This document shows, piece after piece, positions 1 to 5,831 of a stretch of DNA of 5,831 nt. The position numbers were made by a program, and so were the translations under genes. The notes below the pieces were generated by a model. The model ran no database searches and was not told the origin of the DNA. It saw nothing but the letters and a program-made list of their open reading frames with translations. Each line of letters begins with the position of its first letter. Position 1 is the first letter of the stretch. The DNA is taken from the NCBI GenBank assembly GCA_013393545.1, contig JABXHG010000031.1, positions 1-5,831 on the forward strand, given 5' to 3'. This stretch comes from Alteromonadaceae bacterium (GTDB lineage Bacteria; Pseudomonadota; Gammaproteobacteria; Pseudomonadales; Oleiphilaceae).

Positions 1-1687
1 AGCTGGGGGTGAGAGTCTGGCGTCCGTTACGGTTATTGAAGAGGAAGATATTCGCTCAAAGGCCCCAGCTGAGTTTTCTGAGCTTTTGCGTGGTCAGCCA
101 GGTATTAACGTCACAGGCAACGGCTCTTTTGGGAAAACTACGAGTGTGTATACCCGTGGTGTCAAAAATGCGGGAACCGTTTTTCTGGTCGACGGTATAA
201 AGCTGCATTCGGCAACCGGCGGTGGCGCTTCCTGGCAGTACTTTCCGACTGAGCTCATCGAGCGTGTTGAAATTGTGCGCGGCCCCCGCAGCTCGCTTTA
301 TGGCGCCGATGCCATGGGCGGTGTGGTGCAGGCGTTTACGCTGGATCCGAAATACGGAAACCGCGGCTGGGTCGAGGCGGGAGCCGGTAGTTTTGATACC
401 CAGAAGGCCAGCGCGGGTGCTTCCGGCTCGGTTGGCAACACACGTTTCAGCCTGAGCGGTCTGCACAAAGACACCGATGGCACCGCGATTGTCGAGAATG
501 GTGACGACAAGGGCTTCCGCAATACTGCCGGACTCGGGCGGATTGTGCATGATCTGGACAATGGTGGTGAAGCCAGTGTTGTGCTGATGCAGTCGGAGGG
601 AAATACCGAATACGAGGGCGGCAATATTGATTACATGCTTCGTACTGTGGGGCTTGGGCTGGTGACGCCAGTCAATGATAACTGGCAAACGGGTATTCAG
701 TTTTCGGAATCAAGGGATGAGTCGGATACATTCGCCGACACTGGTGACTCCACTTACAATACGCGGCTGCGCCAGGCCCGGTGGGAAAACACTTTCTCTT
801 ACAGCGTTCATGAAATGGTTGTTGGCGCTGAACTACAGCAAGATGAGGTCAGCAGTACCCAGGATTACAGTGAAAACAGTCGTACCAATACCGCCGTTTT
901 CAGTCAGTTGCGTCTGAATTTTGGCCCAACGGATGTGCAGCTGAGTCTCCGCAGTGATGACAACGAAGCCTATGGCAACAAAGAAACAGGTGGTGTGGCA
1001 TTGGGTTACAGTTTTGACCGTTCACACCGTATCCGTGCCAGCTACGGTACCGCTTTCCGGGCGCCGACGTTTAATGATCTTTATTGGCCGTTATCATTCA
1101 ACTATCAGGGCAACCCGGACCTGGACGCTGAGGAATCCAAAAGCTACGAACTGGGTGCCAGCGGGAACTACGAAAGATGGTTCTGGGATCTGGCACTGTA
1201 CCAGATGGAGATTGATAACCTGATCAGTTCCGGAAGTGTCGGCGGTGTTGATATGCCCGTTAACGTAGATGAAGCGCGAATCCGTGGAGCGGAGTTTGCC
1301 GGTGGTTATGAACATAACGGTTGGCGGACGGGCATTACGTTAACGTACATGGATCCGGAAGATCGTGACACAAAGAATCAATTGGCACGCCGACCCCGGC
1401 AGACGGCCAGCTTTGATCTGGACAAAACGATCAGTAATTTTGTGTTCGGCGGTTCGGTAATCGCGGAAGGCCATCGTTATGACAAGGCTGACGAAGTCGA
1501 TCGTCTGGCTGGATTCGGAACACTGGATCTTCGCGCCGGCTGGCACTTTGCGCCAAACTGGAGCAGCCGTCTGACGCTGGCTAATGTGACCGACAAGAAA
1601 TATTCGACCGCGAAATATTTCGATGGCCGAAATTATATTGCTGCCGGCCGGACTGCCATGCTGACGGTTCGTTATGATATTCAATAA
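1..1687 (+). CDS. btuB: TonB-dependent vitamin B12 receptor BtuB, 5'-truncated by window edge
   Basis: Outer-membrane beta-barrel receptor that binds corrinoids outside the cell and imports them with TonB energy. The reading frame is open from base 2, giving 561 visible residues; a TTG at 86 is internal, because the plug domain already runs through the upstream codons (SVTVIEEEDI at visible residues 8-17). By comparison with E. coli BtuB (594 mature residues), only the signal peptide, TonB box and a few plug residues are missing. Visible plug motifs are VEIVRGPRSSLYGADAMGG (residues 89-107). Barrel motifs include GTAFRAPTFNDLY (349-361), NPDLDAEESKSYELG (371-385) and NVTDKKY near the end. Acidic loops at about 168-169 and 239-249 match where E. 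coli BtuB binds calcium. The C-terminus, RYDIQ, lacks the usual final aromatic residue. The adjacent btuFCD genes support a corrinoid substrate; sequence alone could also fit a related metal-chelate receptor. Confidence 0.9.
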   Translation, partial: AGGESLASVTVIEEEDIRSKAPAEFSELLRGQPGINVTGNGSFGKTTSVYTRGVKNAGTVFLVDGIKLHSATGGGASWQYFPTELIERVEIVRGPRSSLYGADAMGGVVQAFTLDPKYGNRGWVEAGAGSFDTQKASAGASGSVGNTRFSLSGLHKDTDGTAIVENGDDKGFRNTAGLGRIVHDLDNGGEASVVLMQSEGNTEYEGGNIDYMLRTVGLGLVTPVNDNWQTGIQFSESRDESDTFADTGDSTYNTRLRQARWENTFSYSVHEMVVGAELQQDEVSSTQDYSENSRTNTAVFSQLRLNFGPTDVQLSLRSDDNEAYGNKETGGVALGYSFDRSHRIRASYGTAFRAPTFNDLYWPLSFNYQGNPDLDAEESKSYELGASGNYERWFWDLALYQMEIDNLISSGSVGGVDMPVNVDEARIRGAEFAGGYEHNGWRTGITLTYMDPEDRDTKNQLARRPRQTASFDLDKTISNFVFGGSVIAEGHRYDKADEVDRLAGFGTLDLRAGWHFAPNWSSRLTLANVTDKKYSTAKYFDGRNYIAAGRTAMLTVRYDIQ

Positions 1688-1698
1688 CTTGAAGAAAC

Positions 1699-1704
1699 AG
1701 GAGG
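1699..1704 (+). promoter_or_regulatory. Strong ribosome binding site of btuF (AGGAGG)
   Basis: A perfect AGGAGG lies 6 bases before the GTG at 1711, inside the 23-base gap after the btuB stop. It decides the start: an ATG at 1719 is in another frame, and GTG 1711 gives a complete signal peptide. Confidence 0.85.
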
Positions 1705-1710
1705 GCTAGC

Positions 1711-2613
1711 GTGGTTTCATGCCGGCTGTCTTTAGGTTTTGCGCTGTGGGCGATGTTGGCACTGCTTGCGGTCTCCCCTTTGTCAGCCGGCGAGGCGCAA
1801 CGCTGTGTTACCGACGGTACCGGTGACGAACTGTGCCTGCATGCTCCGGCCAAGCGTATAGCCACTCTTTCGCCCGGTGCAACCGAGCTTATGTTTGCCG
1901 CTGGCGCCGGCGATAAAGTAGTCGCTGTGGTTAATCACAGCGACTACCCGCCAGAAGCATTGGAATTGCCACTAGTGGGTAATCACACACGCATTGATCT
2001 TGAGGCATTGCTGGCTTTAAAGCCGGACTTGGTGATCACCTGGGTGACGGGCAATCCACCTGCGCAGATAGAAATGTTGCAGGAGCTTGGGTTGCCTACG
2101 TTTGCCATTGAGCCCCGAACGTTTGAAGGGGTTTCACGCACCATTGAACTGTTATCCAGGCTGGCAGGAACCGAAAACCAAGGTTACGCAGAAGCGGAGC
2201 GCTTCCGAAAAGGTATGGCGAAGGTTTCGAAGCAGTATCAACATGCTGAACCCATACCGGTTTTTTATCAGGTGTGGGAAACACCTTTAATGACAATTAA
2301 TAACGAACACCTGATTGGCAAGGTTTTGCAGCTGTGTGGCGGGGTGAACGTGTTTGGTGACATGCCACGACTGGTCCCGCGAATCAGCGCTGAGGTTGTT
2401 CTGGAGGCTGACCCTCATGCCATCCTGACCGGCAGTGTTGAGGGTACAGCAGATGATGAGCTGGATCATTGGAAAAAGTATCCGGAACTCAGTGCTGTCG
2501 CCCGTAATAATTTATTTTTTATTCCAGCCTCCCCCATTTCCAGACCCACTCCCAGGCTTCTTGAAGCCAGCAAATCAATCTGTCAAAAGCTGGATACTGC
2601 CCGTGCCCGCTAA
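1711..2613 (+). CDS. btuF: Periplasmic vitamin B12-binding protein BtuF
   Basis: Periplasmic carrier that takes cobalamin from the receptor to the BtuCD importer (class III binding protein, two lobes joined by a rigid helix). The 300-residue protein starts at GTG and has a Sec signal peptide: short basic start, hydrophobic core (about 8-22) and a probable cleavage after PLSA at residue 26. The mature core begins KRIATLSPGATEL (49-61), followed by HSDYPPEA (76-83), the DLVITWVTGN segment with Trp111 (matching E. coli Trp66), and CGGVNVFGD (209-217). Cys209 and Cys291 match the disulfide pair of E. coli BtuF (183-259), and Cys32/Cys42 may form a second one. Glu228 matches docking Glu202, but Glu72 aligns with Pro117 and ligand-contacting Trp196 with Val222. 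It is about 35 residues longer than E. coli BtuF (266), partly from the N-terminal Cys segment. A related siderophore- or haem-binding protein is the alternative, but the neighbours argue for B12. Confidence 0.9.
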   Translation: MVSCRLSLGFALWAMLALLAVSPLSAGEAQRCVTDGTGDELCLHAPAKRIATLSPGATELMFAAGAGDKVVAVVNHSDYPPEALELPLVGNHTRIDLEALLALKPDLVITWVTGNPPAQIEMLQELGLPTFAIEPRTFEGVSRTIELLSRLAGTENQGYAEAERFRKGMAKVSKQYQHAEPIPVFYQVWETPLMTINNEHLIGKVLQLCGGVNVFGDMPRLVPRISAEVVLEADPHAILTGSVEGTADDELDHWKKYPELSAVARNNLFFIPASPISRPTPRLLEASKSICQKLDTARAR

Positions 2614-2619
2614 TAATAA
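2611..2619 (+). other. Three tandem in-frame stop codons ending btuF
   Basis: The btuF frame ends with TAA TAA TAA in immediate succession. The following 27 bases up to btuC are AT-rich and show no hairpin, so this is not a terminator. btuD also ends with a double stop, TAATAA at 4371. Confidence 0.8.
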
Positions 2620-2646
2620 AAGCTTATATTTGTGGATCAATAATCA

Positions 2647-3606
2647 ATGATTCGCTCTTTGCTCGGATTGGGAATAGCAGCTCTTGCTGCCATATTGCTG
2701 GCATTGGCTATGGGAAGCGTGACCATTCCGCCCCTTGGTCTTTTGGAGGCGGTACAAGGCGACGGCACTTCTTTGCATCGGACACTGCTTTGGGATCTGC
2801 GTATGCCGCGCACGCTGTCTGCATTCGCGACAGGAGGGCTTTTGGCCGTAGCGGGTGCTCTTATGCAGATCCTGCTGCGTAATCCATTGGCTGATCCGTA
2901 CGTACTGGGCTTATCTGGGGGTGCTGCTGTAGGCGCACTTCTGGCCATGCTGACCGGGTTGGGAACCCTGCTGGTTTCAGGTTCTGCTTTTGCGGGCGCA
3001 ATGTTGGCTACTGTTCTGGTATTCGGACTTGCGCACGGCACGGGCAGTTGGACTCCATCGCGCCTTTTGCTGACAGGGGTGGTAGTCGCGGCTGGCTGGG
3101 GCGCTGTCATTACGCTTATGCTGGCCATTACGCCATCGCACAAGCTCCCGGGTATGCTTTACTGGCTTATGGGTGACGTTTCCTATGCCCGAACACCCTG
3201 GCCGCCACTAATTATTCTGGGGCTTTCGGTTCTTTTTATTCTACCTCTTGCCCGTAACCTGAATGTGCTGGCGCGCGGACCCATGCAGGCTGCAGCTCTT
3301 GGGGTGTCTGTGCGACCGCTGGAGTGGACGATCTACGTTCTGGCCAGCCTGTTAACAGCGACCGCAGTGACCACCGCCGGCAGCGTTGGTTTCGTTGGCC
3401 TGATTGTGCCTCACATGCTTCGGCTGGTGCTGGGTAATGATCAGCGCATCATTCTTCCCGCCTGCGCTTTGGCAGGCGGTACGCTGCTGGTGCTGGCGGA
3501 TACACTGGCTCGAACCGTGATTGCGCCTGAGCAATTGCCGGTTGGCGTGATTACGGCTTTGTTGGGTGTGCCCACATTTCTCTTTTTGTTACACCGGAGC
3601 CGTTGA
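2647..3606 (+). CDS. btuC: Vitamin B12 ABC importer permease BtuC
   Basis: Inner-membrane channel subunit of the BtuCDF importer, in the FecCD family of type II ABC importers; two copies pair with two BtuD. The 319 residues (E. coli 326) are almost entirely hydrophobic, consistent with ten membrane helices. Family motifs are in order: LRMPRTLSAF (51-60), GALMQILLRNPLADPYVLG (70-88), SRLLLTGV (138-145), MLYWLMGD (170-177), GSVGFVGLIVPHMLRL (245-260, including the cytoplasmic loop that contacts the ATPase) and LPVGVITALLG (297-307). Arg52, Arg55 and Arg289 match E. coli Arg56, Arg59 and Arg295, which face BtuF. An in-frame TAA at 2641 lies just upstream, so ATG 2647 is the earliest start; a later start would remove the first helix. 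The ribosome binding site is weak (only GGA at 2634-2636). The stop overlaps the btuD start by one base, which suggests coupled translation. Confidence 0.95.
   Translation: MIRSLLGLGIAALAAILLALAMGSVTIPPLGLLEAVQGDGTSLHRTLLWDLRMPRTLSAFATGGLLAVAGALMQILLRNPLADPYVLGLSGGAAVGALLAMLTGLGTLLVSGSAFAGAMLATVLVFGLAHGTGSWTPSRLLLTGVVVAAGWGAVITLMLAITPSHKLPGMLYWLMGDVSYARTPWPPLIILGLSVLFILPLARNLNVLARGPMQAAALGVSVRPLEWTIYVLASLLTATAVTTAGSVGFVGLIVPHMLRLVLGNDQRIILPACALAGGTLLVLADTLARTVIAPEQLPVGVITALLGVPTFLFLLHRSR
3596..3599 (+). promoter_or_regulatory. Ribosome binding site of btuD (GGAG), within btuC
   Basis: GGAG lies 6 bases before ATG 3606 but only 3 bases before the in-frame TTG at 3603, which favours the ATG. 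The site sits in the last codons of btuC, and the TGATG overlap fits termination-reinitiation between the two subunits. Confidence 0.7.
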
Positions 3607-4373
3607 TGAGCAGGCTGCGTACCCGGGATTTGGTGATCAATGTGCCAGGAAGGCCGGATGGCTACCCACTGAATATAGAAATAGAGCCTGGCCAGACCTG
3701 GGGGGTTCTCGGCCCGAACGGTGCGGGTAAAACTACATTGCTCCACACACTTGCAGGGCTGCTCCGTCCCCGTAACGGCCAGGTGCTGTTAAACGAACAG
3801 CCTTTAAAACTCATGAAGCGCCGCGAGATAGCTCAGCATCTTGGCCTGGTCTTTCAGGAGCGTCAGGACAGTTTTCCGGCAACCGTCCTGGAAACTGCAC
3901 TGATCGGCAGGCATCCATGGTTATCGCCGTGGGAGAGCGAGCAAAGTGAGGATCAGGCTCGTGCCCGGAGTGCTCTTGCCATGCTGGATGTTGATCATCT
4001 GTCGGACCGCCTGTTGAACACGCTTTCTGGCGGGGAACGGCAACGTGTTGCTATCGCTACGTTAATGACCCAGGACCCAAGTGTATGGCTGCTGGATGAG
4101 CCTACCAACCACCTCGACCTGCATCATCAAGTCAGTGTTATGAACTTGCTTCGGGATCAAGCGACTGCAGGGAAAGCTGTTTTTATGTGCCTGCACGACC
4201 TGAATCTGGCGGCCCGTTGGTGTAGTCATGTGTTGCTTCTTTATACCAATGGCGACGCATGCTGGGGGGCGGTTGACGCCATGCTGGAGCCAACGGCTCT
4301 GGAGCAATTATACAACCAGAGGCTGATTACAGTGGAAGCAGATGGCGCCCCTGTTTTTATACCGGTGCGCTAA
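3606..4373 (+). CDS. btuD: Vitamin B12 ABC importer ATPase BtuD
   Basis: Cytoplasmic ATPase that powers B12 import through BtuC. From ATG 3606 it has 255 residues (E. coli 249). All ABC motifs are present and look intact: Walker A GPNGAGKTT (36-44), Q-loop Gln84 in VFQE, signature LSGGERQRV (140-148), Walker B VWLLDE with catalytic Glu165, D-loop residues NHLD (168-171) and switch His197 in CLHDLN. The TTG at 3603 would add one Met but is badly spaced from the GGAG site, so the ATG is preferred. It overlaps the btuC stop by one base (TGATG) and ends in a double TAA. FecE-type siderophore and HmuV-type haem ATPases are close relatives, so the B12 assignment relies on linkage to btuB, btuF, btuC and the cob genes. 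Confidence 0.94.
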   Translation: MSRLRTRDLVINVPGRPDGYPLNIEIEPGQTWGVLGPNGAGKTTLLHTLAGLLRPRNGQVLLNEQPLKLMKRREIAQHLGLVFQERQDSFPATVLETALIGRHPWLSPWESEQSEDQARARSALAMLDVDHLSDRLLNTLSGGERQRVAIATLMTQDPSVWLLDEPTNHLDLHHQVSVMNLLRDQATAGKAVFMCLHDLNLAARWCSHVLLLYTNGDACWGAVDAMLEPTALEQLYNQRLITVEADGAPVFIPVR

Positions 4374-4400
4374 TAATTTCGTTGTTTAAATGGCTAAGTT

Positions 4401-5726
4401 ATGAATAGATCTGTCCCCGCAGTAATGATTACCGCTCCCGCCTCCGGGCAGGGGAAATCCATGGTAACGGCAGCACTGGCACGCTTGCACCGCAATGCCG
4501 GGCGTGAGGTTCGGGTGTTCAAACATGGCCCGGACTATCTGGACCCGATGGTGCTGGAGGTTGCCTCAGGGAACCCTGTTTACCAACTCCACCCCTGGAT
4601 GACCGGCGAAGATGAGTGTCGGTGGCGATTGGCAGAGGCCGCGAAAACGGCAGACCTTGTTCTGATCGAAGGCGCTATGGGGTTGTTCGACGGCGATCCA
4701 TCAAGCGCCGACTTGGCCAAGCTGATGGGTATTCCGGCGTTGCCGGTGATTGACGCCGGAGGCATGGCGCAAACCTTTGGTGCTGTCGCCTTGGGACTGG
4801 CTAACTTTGATCCTGGGCTCGCTGTATATCAAGTTGTTGCGAACAAAATTGGTAGCCCACGCCACGGCGACATGCTGCGCGACGGGTTGCCTGAAGGTAT
4901 CAGCCTGCTGGGTGCCATCCCCCGTGATGAGGCAATGAGCATTCCTGATAGGCACCTTGGGCTGGTTCAGCCGGCAGAGTTGGAGAATCTTGACCGGCAG
5001 TTGGATAAAGCCGCCGAAGTTCTCAAAGCTGCTGGCCTTGAAGAGCTACCAAAAGCGGTGACTGTCAGGACAACCGAGCCGGCCAGGCCGGAAGCGTTGC
5101 TGGCCGGAGTGCGCATTGCGATTGCCCGGGATGCTGCCTTCAGTTTTATTTACCGTGCAAACATGGAGTTGCTTCGTGCTATGGGGGCGGAGCTGCACTA
5201 TTTCTCGCCCCTCGAAGATGCAGAGATACCATCAGCCGACGCCCTGTGGATTCCGGGTGGCTACCCTGATCTTCATGGCGGCATCCTCGCAGGGAATGAG
5301 TCCATGAGGACAGCTATCAAGGCGTTTTACAACTCCGGCAAGCCAATACTTGCGGAATGTGGTGGCTTAATCGCTTGCATGGAGGAGTTCACGGATAAAG
5401 ACGGCATAACCCACCCGCTATTCGGGATCGTGCCGGGGCAGGCAACTATTGCCAGGCGCCTTCAGGGCATCGGCATGCACAGCCTTGCGACAACACAGGG
5501 TGAACTGCGAGGCCATACATTCCATCGGTTTACCCTTGGCACACACTGGGAGGCCGTGGCCCACACCAAAAAACAGGCAGGCACCGGTAGTGAGCTTGTG
5601 TTTGGTGACAAAGGCTTGGTCGCCAGCCTGTTTTACAGCTATTTTCCATCAGCACCGAGCGTTGTTGCCGCTATTTTCAAAGGCCAGCCGCTGACATTCC
5701 ATAATGACGACGAGGGTACATCATGA
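4401..5726 (+). CDS. cobB: Cobyrinate / hydrogenobyrinate a,c-diamide synthase (CobB/CbiA family)
   Basis: Cytoplasmic enzyme that amidates the a and c carboxylates of the corrin ring, using glutamine and ATP. The 441 residues have the two family domains. The synthetase domain (about 5-200) has P-loop APASGQGKS (12-20), KHGPDYLDP (41-49), IEGAMGLFDG (89-98) and VIDAGGMAQT (116-125); Asp45, Asp48, Glu90 and Asp97 fall at the same positions as residues studied in Salmonella CbiA, as I recall them. The glutaminase domain (about 236-430) has IPGGYPDLH (284-292), nucleophile Cys320 in AECGGL, and GHTFHRF (371-377). At the late catalytic-His position, ASLFYSYF (408-415) carries Tyr412, which is unusual. 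An in-frame TAA at 4395 fixes ATG 4401 as the earliest start, though its ribosome binding site is poor. It lies 27 bases after btuD and overlaps the next gene by ATGA. Whether the substrate is hydrogenobyrinate (CobB, aerobic route) or cobyrinate (CbiA) cannot be told from this sequence. Confidence 0.92.
   Translation: MNRSVPAVMITAPASGQGKSMVTAALARLHRNAGREVRVFKHGPDYLDPMVLEVASGNPVYQLHPWMTGEDECRWRLAEAAKTADLVLIEGAMGLFDGDPSSADLAKLMGIPALPVIDAGGMAQTFGAVALGLANFDPGLAVYQVVANKIGSPRHGDMLRDGLPEGISLLGAIPRDEAMSIPDRHLGLVQPAELENLDRQLDKAAEVLKAAGLEELPKAVTVRTTEPARPEALLAGVRIAIARDAAFSFIYRANMELLRAMGAELHYFSPLEDAEIPSADALWIPGGYPDLHGGILAGNESMRTAIKAFYNSGKPILAECGGLIACMEEFTDKDGITHPLFGIVPGQATIARRLQGIGMHSLATTQGELRGHTFHRFTLGTHWEAVAHTKKQAGTGSELVFGDKGLVASLFYSYFPSAPSVVAAIFKGQPLTFHNDDEGTS
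5712..5716 (+). promoter_or_regulatory. Ribosome binding site of the sixth gene (GAGGG), within cobB
   Basis: GAGGG lies 6 bases before ATG 5723, in the last codons of cobB. With the ATGA stop-start overlap this supports a real, translationally coupled gene beginning here. Confidence 0.7.
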
Positions 5727-5831
5727 AGGAACGCGCAAAAGACCCTGAACGCCATGCCAAACGCCTAGCTGCCAAACTTAAAATCCTGACAGAACCACTA
5801 GCCACGACCCTGTACGACAAGGGTCAATTAC
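5723..5831 (+). CDS. cobO: Probable corrinoid adenosyltransferase CobO, N-terminus only (3' truncated by window edge)
   Basis: Only 36 codons are visible before the window ends. The start is well supported: ATG overlaps the cobB stop by four bases (ATGA) and has GAGGG 6 bases upstream. The visible peptide is charged and probably helical, with ERHAKRLAAK (9-18) and DKGQL at its end. CobO/BtuR-type adenosyltransferases commonly have an N-terminal RHxxR-like helix followed by a short strand (KGQL or RGLL type) leading into a TGNGKGKTT-like P-loop, which would begin just past the window edge. The spacing matches my memory of that family without gaps. Such an enzyme would attach the upper adenosyl ligand to the diamide made by the preceding gene. 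The P-loop itself is not visible, so identity is an inference from this short match and the operon context; bluB is a less likely alternative. Confidence 0.6.
   Translation, partial: MKERAKDPERHAKRLAAKLKILTEPLATTLYDKGQL

Noticed and set aside
1..100. Cobalamin riboswitch upstream of btuB
   Set aside because: The window starts inside the btuB plug domain, so the leader is not present; no B12-box-like sequence was found in the gaps between genes.
56..688. Long open frame of 210 codons on the - strand opposite btuB
   Set aside because: It lies entirely antisense to a receptor gene with clear conserved motifs, has no recognisable domain, and is explained by codon bias of the + strand gene.
2637..3143. 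Open frame of 168 codons on the - strand opposite btuC
   Set aside because: Its protein is rich in Pro, Ala, Ser and Arg, as expected from the complement of a gene coding for hydrophobic helices; no domain is seen.
3603..3605. TTG at 3603 as the btuD start
   Set aside because: It is only 3 bases from the GGAG site, whereas ATG 3606 is correctly spaced and overlaps the btuC stop in the common TGATG arrangement.
4374..4400. Separate promoter for cobB in the btuD-cobB gap
   Set aside because: The gap is 27 bases, too short for a full promoter by itself, and I see no convincing -35/-10 pair running into the end of btuD.
5079..5091. Palindrome CCGGCC-A-GGCCGG as a possible terminator or regulatory hairpin
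   Set aside because: It is inside cobB in the linker between the two enzyme domains, has a one-base loop and no T-run; it encodes Pro-Ala-Arg-Pro and is likely chance in GC-rich sequence.

Overview
The window is a single-strand run of vitamin B12 (cobalamin) genes, all on the + strand and tightly packed: a btuB-type outer-membrane receptor (5' end cut off by the window edge), btuF, btuC, btuD, a cobB/cbiA-type a,c-diamide synthase, and the first 36 codons of a sixth gene that looks like the adenosyltransferase cobO. Gaps between genes are 23, 33, -1 (TGATG overlap), 27 and -4 (ATGA overlap) bases, which is the layout of one operon. Nothing else of size fits: no tRNA, rRNA, insertion sequence, CRISPR array or convincing terminator is visible, and no gene-free stretch exceeds 33 bases.

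The organism is a Gram-negative bacterium, since it has a TonB-dependent receptor, a periplasmic binding protein with a signal peptide, and an inner-membrane ABC importer. The moderately GC-rich composition, the protein style and the cob gene neighbourhood suggest a marine gammaproteobacterium, perhaps related to Marinobacter or Pseudomonas. That taxonomic guess comes from general resemblance and could not be tested here.

Layout and function: positions 1-1687 encode the receptor that takes corrinoid across the outer membrane using TonB energy. Positions 1711-2613 encode the periplasmic carrier BtuF, 2647-3606 the channel subunit BtuC, and 3606-4373 the ATPase BtuD, so together these give a complete import route from outside to cytoplasm. 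Positions 4401-5726 encode an enzyme that amidates side chains a and c of the corrin ring. From 5723 to the window end lies a likely corrinoid adenosyltransferase, which acts on the product of that enzyme. Uptake is thus physically joined to two consecutive corrin-modifying steps. Control by a cobalamin riboswitch upstream of btuB would be usual for such an operon, but that region lies outside the window.

I see no previously undescribed system here. The points most worth a second look are residue-level: a Tyr where the amidotransferase His is expected in the CobB-like enzyme, a Pro in BtuF where the E. coli protein has one of its two docking glutamates, and an unusual receptor C-terminus.
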